Shown here piece by piece: positions 41,602-49,928 of a DNA stretch of 64,000 nt. Every line of letters begins with the position of its first letter. Within the stretch, counting starts at the first letter, position 1. The position numbers and the translations under genes were made by a program. The notes beneath the pieces are model-generated. The model was not told where the DNA came from, searched no databases, and saw nothing but the letters and a program-made list of their open reading frames with translations. The DNA is taken from contig NZ_CANKZF010000003.1 of NCBI RefSeq assembly GCF_947488515.1, forward strand, positions 558,001 through 622,000, read 5' to 3'. The DNA is from an uncultured Nocardioides sp. (GTDB lineage Bacteria; Actinomycetota; Actinomycetes; Propionibacteriales; Nocardioidaceae).

Positions 41602-41664
41602 GCCGTCAACGGTCGCACCGTCGGGCGCGGTGCGTGCGGGAACCGGCCGGTAATGCCCGATCTC

Positions 41665-41678
41665 GGTCAGGAATGACC
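41665..41678. promoter_or_regulatory. Small palindrome in a divergent promoter region
   Basis: GGTCA-GGAA-TGACC is an inverted repeat 59 bp before the start of the AlkZ-like gene and 64 bp before that of the small cysteine-rich gene. It is a weak operator candidate. Confidence 0.3.
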
Positions 41679-41724
41679 CGTTCGGGCCATGCCGGTGTGG
41701 CCCCGACACACCGTCCTCGGGTCC

Positions 41725-41730
41725 TAGGAT
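41725..41730 (+). promoter_or_regulatory. Leaderless -10 box of the AlkZ/YcaQ-like gene
   Basis: TAGGAT is followed by 6 nt and the ATG at 41737. Confidence 0.5.
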
Positions 41731-41736
41731 CGCCGC

Positions 41737-42852
41737 ATGAGCGCCCCTCCGAGCCTCGAGCTGACGCAGCGACAGGCTCGCCGGATCGCCGTACGCGCCC
41801 AGCTGCTCGCTGCGCCGCGACCCGGCGACGTGCTGGAGGTGGTGCGGCACCTCGGCTTCCTCCAGGTCGACCTCACCCGTGTGGTGGCGCAGCACGCCGA
41901 CCTCGCCCTGTGGACCCGCCTCGGCAGCGCCTACGGGTCGGAGGACCTCGAGGAGCTCGTCGGCGACGGCGCCCTCGTCGAGCTGCGGGCGATGCTGCTT
42001 CCCAGCGAGGACGTCGCCCTGCACCGCGCCGACATGGACGCCTGGCCGGGCGAGCCGCCGCTGAAGGAGTGGCAGGAGGACGTCGCCGACTGGGTGGCCG
42101 CCAACGACGGCTGTCGCCGCGACATCCTGGCGCTCCTGCGGGCGGAGGGTCCGACCGCCGCCCGTGACCTGCCGGACACCTGCGAGGTGCCCTGGCGCTC
42201 GACCGGGTGGACCAACGACAAGAACGTGATGAAGCTCCTCGAGTGCCTGGAAGCGCGCGGCGAGGTGGCGGTCGCCTCGCGCGAGGGTCGGGAGCGGCGC
42301 TGGGACCTCGCCGAGCGCGTCCACCCCGGCGACCCGGCGGTGCCGGTGGAGGAGGCGCACCAGACGCTCGCTGCCCGGCGGCTGCGGGCGCTCGGCATCG
42401 CCCGCCCGCGGGCCCTCGAGGCGTGGGACGAGAGGTACGACGTCCGCGGCACGGGCGCGGCGGCCCGCATCGACGGCGTGCGCGGGGTGTGGCGCGTGGA
42501 CCCCGACCGGTTGGACGACCTCGACGACTTCGAGGGTCGCACCGCGATCCTGTCCCCGCTGGACCGGCTGGTCTTCGACCGGAAGCGGATGGAGGACGTG
42601 TTCGGCTTCGACTACCAGCTGGAGATGTACAAGCCCGCAGCGTCGCGCCAGTGGGGCTACTGGGCAATGCCGGTGCTCGACGGCGACGAGCTGGTCGGCA
42701 AGGTCGACGCGACGGCCGATCGCGAGTCGGGCGTGCTGATCGTCGACGCGGTGCACGAGGACGGCGACTGGTCCGCGGCGCGGCGTCGGCGGGTCCACGC
42801 CGAGCTCGACGCGCTGGGGGAGTGGCTCGGGCTCGAGGTCGCGCGGACCTGA
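41737..42852 (+). CDS. AlkZ/YcaQ-family winged-helix DNA glycosylase-like protein
   Basis: The 371-residue protein belongs to the HTH_42 family of DNA glycosylases that unhook crosslinks or alkylated bases. ELTQRQARRIAVRAQLL starts the fold; FLQVDLTRVVAQHADLALWT carries the Q43-V44-D45 position at which family members hold their catalytic Q-x-Q/R/D motif. Winged-helix repeats and a C-terminal ILSPLDRLVFDRKRMEDVFGF domain follow. The natural lesion is unknown. Confidence 0.85.
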   Translation: MSAPPSLELTQRQARRIAVRAQLLAAPRPGDVLEVVRHLGFLQVDLTRVVAQHADLALWTRLGSAYGSEDLEELVGDGALVELRAMLLPSEDVALHRADMDAWPGEPPLKEWQEDVADWVAANDGCRRDILALLRAEGPTAARDLPDTCEVPWRSTGWTNDKNVMKLLECLEARGEVAVASREGRERRWDLAERVHPGDPAVPVEEAHQTLAARRLRALGIARPRALEAWDERYDVRGTGAAARIDGVRGVWRVDPDRLDDLDDFEGRTAILSPLDRLVFDRKRMEDVFGFDYQLEMYKPAASRQWGYWAMPVLDGDELVGKVDATADRESGVLIVDAVHEDGDWSAARRRRVHAELDALGEWLGLEVART

Positions 42853-42868
42853 CCCGACGGCTGCCTGC

Positions 42869-43498
42869 TCAGCTCCGGCGCAGGACGGCGAGGACGATCC
42901 GCTCGTCGGACGCGCCGACCGTCCCGTCGAGGTGTGGGCCCTCGCCGAGCGGCGTACCCACGACGCGGGCGACCGCGAGGTCGACCGTGCCGACGCGTGC
43001 GGTCGTGACGGCCCCGTCGTCGGTCACGGAGTCGACGCGGGCGATCTCGGGCACGTCAGCCCCGTCTCCGCGGCCGCTGCCGCGCACCTCCATGCGCGGC
43101 GGGATGTCGATCCTGTGGCCGTCCTCCTCGAAGAACATCGGCGACTGCCGCGCGCCGGTGAGGATCGCGGCGACCAGGGTCCGTGCCCACACGGGGTCGC
43201 CGCACCCGTCGTAGACCCACCGCTCGCCGAGGACGGAGTGGGCCGTCGTGGTGATGAGGTGCGACTCGGCGCCTGCGAGCGGGGCGGCGCGGTAGGTCAG
43301 CGGGGTCTGCAGAACGGAGCCGTCGTCGGCGCGCCAGAGGATCGTCTCCACGCCCACCTCGCCGTCGGGGTCGTCGAACCGGTACTCCGCGACCTTCCCG
43401 GCGATCGTGCGGTCCTCTGCCCACGGACGGCTGGGCAGCCAGGCCTCGACGATCTCCTGCTTGGACGGCGACAACGTGGCCCTGTGCACGATTCCCAT
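42869..43498 (-). CDS. CG0192-like/maltokinase-cap-like protein
   Basis: The 209-residue protein starts MGIVHRATLSPSKQEIVEAW and contains AEYRFDDPDGEVGVETILWR, as in the CG0192-type proteins related to the N-terminal cap of maltokinase. No kinase domain is attached. Its function is unknown. A TAGGGT box at 43505-43510 on this strand lies 6 nt before the ATG. Confidence 0.75.
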   Translation of the reverse strand: MGIVHRATLSPSKQEIVEAWLPSRPWAEDRTIAGKVAEYRFDDPDGEVGVETILWRADDGSVLQTPLTYRAAPLAGAESHLITTTAHSVLGERWVYDGCGDPVWARTLVAAILTGARQSPMFFEEDGHRIDIPPRMEVRGSGRGDGADVPEIARVDSVTDDGAVTTARVGTVDLAVARVVGTPLGEGPHLDGTVGASDERIVLAVLRRS

Positions 43499-43504
43499 AC
43501 CGGG

Positions 43505-43510
43505 ACCCTA
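43505..43510 (-). promoter_or_regulatory. Leaderless -10 box of the CG0192-like gene
   Basis: TAGGGT on the minus strand is followed by 6 nt and the ATG at 43498. The upstream gene ends at 43527, 17 bp away. Confidence 0.5.
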
Positions 43511-43526
43511 GGGGCGCCGAGCCGGT

Positions 43527-44234
43527 TCAGTCCTGGGGTACGGCGGACGTGTCGGCACAGATGACGCCCCGGTTGCCCTCCTGGTCGGCGATCACGGTGA
43601 GCCCGGGCGCATCGCTGTCGTCGACGACGGTCCCGCCTGCGGCGACGGCGGCGGCGACCCGCTGCTCGACGACCTCGAGCGCCACGTAGACCTCGACGTG
43701 GAACCGCTGCCCTGAGGTCGCGTCGGCGGCGAGGTCCTCGAACCACAGGTTCGGGACGCGGCCCGTGGCGTCGCGCACCTCGTCGCTGGGCGAGCCCCGG
43801 CCCTGGGATGCGGCGTCGCCCGTCAGGAGGGCCGCCCACACGGGGGCGACGGCGGCCGAGCCCGCCGCGTCGAGGCCGAGCTCGACCTCGCTGACCGACG
43901 CCGGGTCGGCGTCGAGCTGGTGCTCGGCCGCGATCTCCGTGACCCGGCGGGCGAGGTCCACGTCCTGCTGGGTCACCCACTCGACGACGTGATCGGTGCC
44001 CTCGTCGTCACGGTAGATGGCGTCGGGGGTCACCAGCTCGAGGTCGACGTGCCCCTGGCCGATCGTCACGCGCGGGTGGTGGCCGATCTCGTCGCCGGCC
44101 TCGCCCACCGCGGCGAGGAAGCGCACACCGGTGGCGAAGTCCGCCGTCAGGTAGCGCGCGTGCAGGCCCTGCGCCAGCTTGCGCCACTCGGTCAGTCCGG
44201 CCTGGGCGATCTGTGCGCCCCGCGGCATGTCCAT
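43527..44234 (-). CDS. Fusion of pterin-4a-carbinolamine dehydratase-like and VOC domains
   Basis: The 235-residue protein has an N-terminal PCD/DCoH-like domain (residues ~10-108) with the GDEIGHHPRVTIGQGHVDLE motif, whose H52 and H53 match the catalytic histidines, and a C-terminal glyoxalase-like VOC domain (about 120-232; VPNLWFEDLAADA...VIADQEGNRGVI). The two-domain form is known in actinobacteria; whether it works on pterins is not established. A TAGGCT box lies at 44243-44248 on this strand. Confidence 0.82.
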   Translation of the reverse strand: MDMPRGAQIAQAGLTEWRKLAQGLHARYLTADFATGVRFLAAVGEAGDEIGHHPRVTIGQGHVDLELVTPDAIYRDDEGTDHVVEWVTQQDVDLARRVTEIAAEHQLDADPASVSEVELGLDAAGSAAVAPVWAALLTGDAASQGRGSPSDEVRDATGRVPNLWFEDLAADATSGQRFHVEVYVALEVVEQRVAAAVAAGGTVVDDSDAPGLTVIADQEGNRGVICADTSAVPQD

Positions 44235-44274
44235 GCTCCGCGAGCCTAGCCCCCATGGGTCTCCGGCACCCGGG

Positions 44275-45075
44275 CTACTCGTCGAGCGTGAATCCGAGCG
44301 CCGACGCCAGCCGGCGCGGGTCGGCCGCGGCGATCGTGGCGCCCGGGTGGGTGATGGTGCCGGTGGGGTCGATCGCCGGGACGGGCTCGTGGAAGGTCAG
44401 GCAGAGGGCGCGGTCGCCGTTCGTCGTGAACGAGACGCCGCGGTCGCTGAGCGACAGGTGCGGCGGACCCGCGGTGCGGTGCCACGCGAAACCCCCGGAG
44501 AGCTCGGCCGAGGCGATGTTGGACCGCGGGGTCACCAGGCGCCACGGGCCGTAGCGGACGAAGAGCCACGCCGGGCCGACCTCGACCGTGGTCGAGGCCG
44601 GGGTGACGCCGAAGGCGCGCGCGGGGGCGACGTAGTTCGGGGCGAAGGCGAAGTCGAACGACTCGACGGCCTCGGGCGCACCCTCGCCGCCGGGCTCGCG
44701 CACGAGCCCGCGCAGCGCCGCACCGGCGGGCAGCCGGTAGGGCTGGAGCAGGGCAGCCGCGGGTGCGGGCACGCGGAGCATCGCCCTGCTCCCGCCACCG
44801 GGCGCCGGGACGACGTGGTGGTCCATCGAGACCGCGGCGGGCCCGCGTCCCACCCGCCAGGTCCACGACCGCAGGGCCGGGTCCACCCGGGTGACCTCGA
44901 AGTCGACGGCCACGCCGCCGGGGCCGTGCACCCGACCCGTCGTACCGACGGCCAGCACGTCGTCGGACGCCTCGACCTCACGGATCAGCGGGGCCCAGGT
45001 CGGCCAGGTCTCGGGCGTGGTGAAGCGCCGCCACGACTCGTCGGCGGTGGCGGGACCGTGGGCGTCGACGAGCAC
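44275..45075 (-). CDS. SRPBCC-like domain protein
   Basis: The 266-residue protein starts MLVDAHGPATADESWRRFTT with a START/polyketide-cyclase-like fold (PETWPTWAPLIREVEASDDV, GVAVDFEVTRVDPALRSWTW) and ends in a second beta-rich domain (SDRGVSFTTNGDRALCLTF). It may bind a lipid-like ligand. GGGAG lies 6 nt before the GTG at 45075. It follows a pyridoxamine-oxidase-like gene after 13 bp and is probably cotranscribed. Confidence 0.7.
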   Translation of the reverse strand: MLVDAHGPATADESWRRFTTPETWPTWAPLIREVEASDDVLAVGTTGRVHGPGGVAVDFEVTRVDPALRSWTWRVGRGPAAVSMDHHVVPAPGGGSRAMLRVPAPAAALLQPYRLPAGAALRGLVREPGGEGAPEAVESFDFAFAPNYVAPARAFGVTPASTTVEVGPAWLFVRYGPWRLVTPRSNIASAELSGGFAWHRTAGPPHLSLSDRGVSFTTNGDRALCLTFHEPVPAIDPTGTITHPGATIAAADPRRLASALGFTLDE

Positions 45076-45088
45076 GAGGCGCTCCCGC

Positions 45089-45571
45089 TCAGAGCTTCAC
45101 GGTGTCGTTGTCGCCGAGGTCGGGCTTGTCGTCGCTGACGAGCCCCTTGGCCATCTGGACGGCGACGGCGACCTTGCCGGGGGACTCCCAGTACTCAGCC
45201 GTGGCACCGTCGATGCGCAGCAGCACGTTGTCGGGGTCGTCGGGACCGCCGGACATGAACGCACCGGCGGACGCGTCCCAGAGGTCGTGGAGCTTGGCGC
45301 GGTCGTCACTGACGTGGGCGGTGCCTGTCAGCGAGACCCAGCCGGCCTTGCTGGAGTAGGACACGTTGACCCGGGGGTCGGCCTCGATGGCGCGCACCTT
45401 GTCGCTGTTGCGCTCGGTGAGGAACCAGGTGGTGCCCGGGGCCTCGAAGTCCTGCGTGCCCATCGGCGTGGAGACGAGGTGTCCGTCGAGAGACACGTAG
45501 GTCAGCACGGCGATGTCGGTCTCCTCCATGATCTCGGCAACGGTCGTGGTCCGGTCGTCGTGGGTGCTCAT
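45089..45571 (-). CDS. Pyridoxamine 5'-phosphate oxidase-family flavin/F420-binding protein
   Basis: The 160-residue split-barrel protein starts MSTHDDRTTTVAEIMEETD and has the flavin-site region AVLTYVSLDGHLVSTPMGTQ, TWFLTERNSDKVRAIEADPR and VNVSYSSKAGWVSLTGTAHV, as in the general-stress-protein 26 group. It may reduce or bind a cofactor-linked substrate under stress. A CAGTGT box lies 6 nt before the ATG at 45571. It is divergent from the UvrA-like gene. Confidence 0.85.
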   Translation of the reverse strand: MSTHDDRTTTVAEIMEETDIAVLTYVSLDGHLVSTPMGTQDFEAPGTTWFLTERNSDKVRAIEADPRVNVSYSSKAGWVSLTGTAHVSDDRAKLHDLWDASAGAFMSGGPDDPDNVLLRIDGATAEYWESPGKVAVAVQMAKGLVSDDKPDLGDNDTVKL

Positions 45572-45714
45572 GTCTCGACACTGGCACGGTGGGCAAACCG
45601 TGCACCCCACCTGATGGGCGGGTGCCGGTCACACCAGGGGCGCGCGAGGCGTCGTACTGGCAGGATTGCCCCCGCCACGGGAGGGGCGCGGGTCCGGCTC
45701 GACCGGCCCGCCAC

Positions 45715-45762
45715 ACGACAGGCCAGACGACAGGCCAGACGACAGGCCAGACGACAGGGGAG
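45715..45762 (+). repeat. 12-bp tandem repeat upstream of the UvrA-like gene
   Basis: ACGACAGGCCAG is repeated three times without change (45715-45750), followed by a diverged fourth copy ACGACAGGGGAG (45751-45762). The array ends 9 nt before the ATG at 45772. If transcribed it lies in the leader; the last copy provides AGGGGAG as ribosome binding site. Confidence 0.75.
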
Positions 45763-45771
45763 ACGCGCACC

Positions 45772-48135
45772 ATGACCACCACACACCCGGCCGACGACCA
45801 CGCACTCATCCGCGTCGAGGGAGCCCGCGAGAACAACCTCAAGAACGTCAGCGTCGAGCTGCCCAAGCGCCGCCTGACCGTCTTCACCGGTGTGTCCGGC
45901 TCCGGCAAGAGCTCGCTGGTCTTCGCCACCATCGCGGCGGAGTCGCAGCGGATGATCAACGAAACCTACAGCGCGTTCGTGCAGGGCTTCATGCCCACCC
46001 TCGCGCGACCCGACGTCGACCACCTCGAGGGCCTCACGACGGCGATCATCGTCGACCAGGAACGGATGGGCGCGAACCCGCGGTCCACGGTCGGCACCGC
46101 CACCGACGCCAACGCGATGCTGCGGATCCTCTTCAGCAGGCTCGGCGACCCGTACGTCGGCCCGCCGACGGCGTACTCCTTCAACGTCCCGACCCGCAAG
46201 GCGAGCGGGATGATGACCACCGAGAAGGGCGGGCGCACCGAGCGCCGGATCGCCAAGCAGGAGGTCTACCTCGGCGGCATGTGCCCGCGCTGTGAGGGCA
46301 TGGGCAAGGTCAACGACATCGACCGCACCGCGCTCTACGACGAGAACAAGTCGCTCTCCGAAGGTGCCCTCACGGTGCCCGGCTACTCGATGGACGGGTG
46401 GTACGGCCGGCTGTTCGAGGGCATGGGCCTGCCGATGGACAAGCCGATCAAGTCGTTCACGAAGAAGCAGCTCGAGACGATGCTGTGGTCGGAGCCGACC
46501 AAGCTCAAGGTCGAGGGCGTCAACCTCACCTTCACCGGCATGATCCCGCAGATCCAGAAGTCCATGCTCTCCAAGGACCCCGAGGCGATGCAGCCGCACA
46601 TCCGTCGCTTCGTCGAGCGGGCGGTCACCTTCCAGACCTGCCCGGACTGCGAGGGCACCCGCCTGACGCCGGAGGCGCGGAAGTCGAAGATCAACGACAA
46701 GTCGATCGCCGACCTGTGCGAGATGCAGATCAGCGACCTCGCCGACTGGGTGCGTGACCTCGACGAGCCGTCGGTCGCGCCGCTGCTGAAGGGCCTGCAG
46801 CACCTGCTCGACTCGTTCTCCGAGATCGGCCTGGGCTACCTGTCGCTCGACCGGTCGGCCGGCACCCTGTCGGGCGGCGAGGCGCAGCGCACCAAGATGA
46901 TCCGCCACCTCGGGTCGTCGCTCACCGACGTCACCTACGTCTTCGACGAGCCGACGATCGGGCTGCACCCGCACGACATCGAGCGGATGAACAACCTGCT
47001 CCTGCAGCTGCGCGACAAGGGCAACACGGTGCTCGTCGTGGAGCACAAGCCCGAGACCATCGGCATCGCCGACCACGTGGTCGACATCGGCCCTGCTGCC
47101 GGAGCTGCGGGCGGGAGCATCTGCTTCGAGGGCGACGTCGAGGGCCTCCGCAAGAGCGACACCATCACCGGCAAGCACCTCGACGACCGCGCGCGGCTCA
47201 AGGAGTCGGTGCGCGAGCCGTCGGGGACGATGGAGGTGCGCGGGGCCAGCACGCACAACCTGCGCGACGTGGACGTCGACGTCCCGCTCGGCCTGCTGAC
47301 CGTGGTCACCGGCGTCGCCGGGTCGGGCAAGAGCTCCCTCATCCACGGCTCGCTCGCCGGCCGCGACGAGGTCATCGTCATCGACCAGGGCGCGATCAAG
47401 GGGTCGCGCCGCAGCAACCCGGCGACGTACACCGGTCTGCTCGAGCCGATCCGCAAGGCCTTCGCCAAGGCCAACGGCGTCAAGCCGGCACTCTTCAGCG
47501 CCAACTCCGAGGGCGCCTGCCCGACCTGCAACGGCGCGGGCGTGATCTTCACCGAGCTCGGACCGATGGCCACGGTCGAGTCGCCGTGCGAGGAGTGCGA
47601 GGGCCGCCGCTTCAAGGCCGAGGTGCTCGAGCACACCCTCGGCGGCAAGGACATCGCCGAGGTGCACGAGATGTCGGTCGTGGACGCGCGGGCCCACTTC
47701 AGCGAGGGCGAGGCCAAGATCCCGGCCGCGGTGAAGATCCTCGACCGGCTCGCCGACGTGGGCCTGGGCTACCTCTCCCTCGGCCAGCCGCTGACCACGC
47801 TGTCCGGCGGCGAGCGCCAGCGCCTCAAGCTCGCCACGCAGATGGGCGACAAGGGCGACATCTACATCCTCGACGAGCCCACCACCGGCCTCCACCTCGC
47901 CGACGTGCAGAACCTCCTCGGCCTGCTCGACCGCCTCGTCGACGCAGGCAAGTCCGTCATCGTCATCGAGCACCACCAGGCCGTGATGGCCCACGCCGAC
48001 TGGATCATCGACCTCGGTCCCGGAGCGGGCCACGACGGCGGCACCGTCGTGTTCGAGGGTCCGCCGGCCGACATGGTGGCGGCCAAGGAGCCGACGCTGA
48101 CCGGCAAGCACCTCGCTGCCTACATCGGCGCCTGA
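45772..48135 (+). CDS. UvrA-like ABC ATPase lacking the UvrB-binding region
   Basis: The 787-residue protein has two ABC modules as in UvrA: Walker A GVSGSGKSSL at 40-49 and a second GVAGSGKSSL, signature LSGGEAQRTK and LSGGERQRLK, and zinc-finger pairs CPRCEGMG (171-178), CPDCEGTR, CPTCNGAG and CEECEGRR. Only about 120 residues lie between the first Walker A and the first zinc pair, so the UvrB-binding domain is missing. Such proteins occur as class II UvrAs and as drug-resistance DrrC-type ATPases. Target is unknown. Confidence 0.9.
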   Translation: MTTTHPADDHALIRVEGARENNLKNVSVELPKRRLTVFTGVSGSGKSSLVFATIAAESQRMINETYSAFVQGFMPTLARPDVDHLEGLTTAIIVDQERMGANPRSTVGTATDANAMLRILFSRLGDPYVGPPTAYSFNVPTRKASGMMTTEKGGRTERRIAKQEVYLGGMCPRCEGMGKVNDIDRTALYDENKSLSEGALTVPGYSMDGWYGRLFEGMGLPMDKPIKSFTKKQLETMLWSEPTKLKVEGVNLTFTGMIPQIQKSMLSKDPEAMQPHIRRFVERAVTFQTCPDCEGTRLTPEARKSKINDKSIADLCEMQISDLADWVRDLDEPSVAPLLKGLQHLLDSFSEIGLGYLSLDRSAGTLSGGEAQRTKMIRHLGSSLTDVTYVFDEPTIGLHPHDIERMNNLLLQLRDKGNTVLVVEHKPETIGIADHVVDIGPAAGAAGGSICFEGDVEGLRKSDTITGKHLDDRARLKESVREPSGTMEVRGASTHNLRDVDVDVPLGLLTVVTGVAGSGKSSLIHGSLAGRDEVIVIDQGAIKGSRRSNPATYTGLLEPIRKAFAKANGVKPALFSANSEGACPTCNGAGVIFTELGPMATVESPCEECEGRRFKAEVLEHTLGGKDIAEVHEMSVVDARAHFSEGEAKIPAAVKILDRLADVGLGYLSLGQPLTTLSGGERQRLKLATQMGDKGDIYILDEPTTGLHLADVQNLLGLLDRLVDAGKSVIVIEHHQAVMAHADWIIDLGPGAGHDGGTVVFEGPPADMVAAKEPTLTGKHLAAYIGA

Positions 48136-48156
48136 CGCTGCTGCTCGGCTCCTCCG

Positions 48157-48948
48157 CTAGGCCTGGCAGACCGGACACCAGAACAGGCGCCGGGCCGCGA
48201 TCTGCGTGTCCTGGACGGGCGTCCCACAGATTCGGCACGGCAGCTCGGCGCGCCCGTAGACGTAGTGGGCGTCGACGCGGCGCGGACGGCCCGACGGACG
48301 CTCGCGGTCGGCGGGCAGTGTCGTGATGATCCGCCCCGCCCGGACGCCGGCGCGCAGCAGCACCACGAGGTCGTCCCACAGCGCGTGCAGGACGGCCGCG
48401 TCGTGGAGCCGCCCCGGACGCAGCGGGTCGAGCCGCTGCCGGAAGAGCACCTCGGCGCGATAGACGTTGCCGACGCCCGCCACGACCGACTGGTCCATCA
48501 GGAGGGTGGCGACCGGGGCGCGGCTGCGCAGCACCCGGGCGACGAACGCCTCGGCGTCCGGACGACGCCGCAGCGGGTCGGGACCGAGCCTGGCCAGCAC
48601 GACCTTGCGCTCCGCGTCGGTGAGCACCTCGCACGCGGCCGGTCCACGCAGCTCCAGCCAGTGGCCGCCGCCCACCAGCCGGAGCCGCAGGGCGCCCCGC
48701 GCCGCCGGCGCCGGGAGTGTCCCGTCGCGGAACTTCCCGTAGAGGCCCAGGTGCACGTGCAGCCACAGGTCGTCGTAGCGGTGGAACAGGTGCTTGCCCC
48801 ACGCGTCGGTCGCGCCGAGGACGCGACCGTCGAGCAGGCTCGCACCGTCCTCGAAGCGGCCCTGCGGGCTGTCGGCTGAGACGTGCTGCCCGCCCAGCAG
48901 CCGGGCATGGCGGCGGGCGAGCCGGTGGATGGTGTGTCCCTCTGGCAC
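48157..48948 (-). CDS. Fpg/Nei-family DNA glycosylase
   Basis: The 263-residue protein starts MPEGHTIHRLARRHARLLGG, with catalytic P2 and E3. DQSVVAGVGNVYRAEVLFRQ is the helix-two-turn-helix, and the C-terminal zinc finger CRICGTPV ... RLFWCPVCQA completes the family plan. It should remove oxidised bases, like actinobacterial Nei2. The GTG start at 48948 is demanded by the need for Pro at position 2. It is divergent from mmuM. Confidence 0.92.
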   Translation of the reverse strand: MPEGHTIHRLARRHARLLGGQHVSADSPQGRFEDGASLLDGRVLGATDAWGKHLFHRYDDLWLHVHLGLYGKFRDGTLPAPAARGALRLRLVGGGHWLELRGPAACEVLTDAERKVVLARLGPDPLRRRPDAEAFVARVLRSRAPVATLLMDQSVVAGVGNVYRAEVLFRQRLDPLRPGRLHDAAVLHALWDDLVVLLRAGVRAGRIITTLPADRERPSGRPRRVDAHYVYGRAELPCRICGTPVQDTQIAARRLFWCPVCQA

Positions 48949-48998
48949 GGGGTGATCGTCGCCGACGAGACCGGTCGGTCGTCACACCCCTCGGGTGC

Positions 48999-49004
48999 CA
49001 GACT
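48999..49004 (+). promoter_or_regulatory. -10-like box of mmuM
   Basis: CAGACT is followed by 6 nt and the ATG at 49011, a CANNNT variant of the leaderless boxes in this window. Confidence 0.35.
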
Positions 49005-49010
49005 CGGAGC

Positions 49011-49928
49011 ATGACCCGCACGGACCTCCGCACCGCCATCGCCGAGCGCCCCGTCGTCCTGGACGGCGGCCTCGCCACGCTGCTCGAGGAGCACGGCCAC
49101 GACCTGTCGAGCGACCTGTGGTCGGCACGTCTGCTGCGCGACGACCCGGCGGCCATCGAGCGGGCCCACCGGGAGTTCTTCACGGCCGGCGCCGAGGTGG
49201 CCACGACGTCGTCGTACCAGGTGTCGTTCGAGGGCTTCGGCGCCGAGGGGGCGGACCGCGACGAGGTCGAGCGCCTGCTGCGCCGGAGCGTCGAGCTGGC
49301 CGCGGCCGCGCGCGACGCCGCGGCGCCCGACGGATGGGTGGCCGCCTCGGTCGGGCCGTATGGCGCGGTGCTGGCCGACGGCTCGGAGTACCGCGGCGAC
49401 TACGACCTCGACGTGGCCGGGCTGCGGGCGTTCCACCGACCGCGGCTCGACGTGCTCGCCTCGACCGTGGGGGAGCACGCCGACCTGCTCGCGATCGAGA
49501 CCGTCCCCTGCATGGCCGAGGTCGAGGCCGTGCTCGCCGAGCTCGACGGCAGCGGCGTACCGGCGTGGCTGTCGCTGTCCACCGCCAACGGGCTCACCCG
49601 GGCCGGCGAGCCCATCGGCGAGGCGTTCGCGATGGCGGCCGACGTCGCCGAGGTCGTCGCCGTCGGGGTGAACTGCTCATCGCCCGCCGACGCCGGCGCG
49701 GCCGTGCCGGTCGCGGGAGCACACGGTCCAGCGGTCGTCTACCCCAACTCCGGACAGGGCTGGAACGCCGCGACCCGGTCCTGGGAGGGCCGCTCGGCGT
49801 TCGACCCGGCCGACGTCGCGGCCTGGGTGGCGGCGGGCGCGCGCCTCGTCGGCGGGTGCTGCCGCGTCGGCACCGCCGACATCACCGCCCTGCGGGCCAC
49901 CCTCGCCCGCACCGAGCTCACGTCGTGA
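49011..49928 (+). CDS. mmuM: Homocysteine S-methyltransferase
   Basis: The 305-residue enzyme transfers a methyl group from S-methylmethionine or S-adenosylmethionine to homocysteine, giving methionine. The zinc ligands are seen in AVGVNCSSP and RLVGGCCRVGTADI. VVLDGGLATLLEEHGHDLS is the start of the barrel. Its 3' end overlaps the convergent HelR gene by 11 bp. Confidence 0.92.
   Translation: MTRTDLRTAIAERPVVLDGGLATLLEEHGHDLSSDLWSARLLRDDPAAIERAHREFFTAGAEVATTSSYQVSFEGFGAEGADRDEVERLLRRSVELAAAARDAAAPDGWVAASVGPYGAVLADGSEYRGDYDLDVAGLRAFHRPRLDVLASTVGEHADLLAIETVPCMAEVEAVLAELDGSGVPAWLSLSTANGLTRAGEPIGEAFAMAADVAEVVAVGVNCSSPADAGAAVPVAGAHGPAVVYPNSGQGWNAATRSWEGRSAFDPADVAAWVAAGARLVGGCCRVGTADITALRATLARTELTS

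Noticed and set aside
45715..45762. CRISPR array
   Set aside because: The units are only 12 bp and contiguous without spacers, and no cas genes are present.
45772..48135. Housekeeping UvrA
   Set aside because: The protein is too short (787 residues) and lacks the region that binds UvrB.
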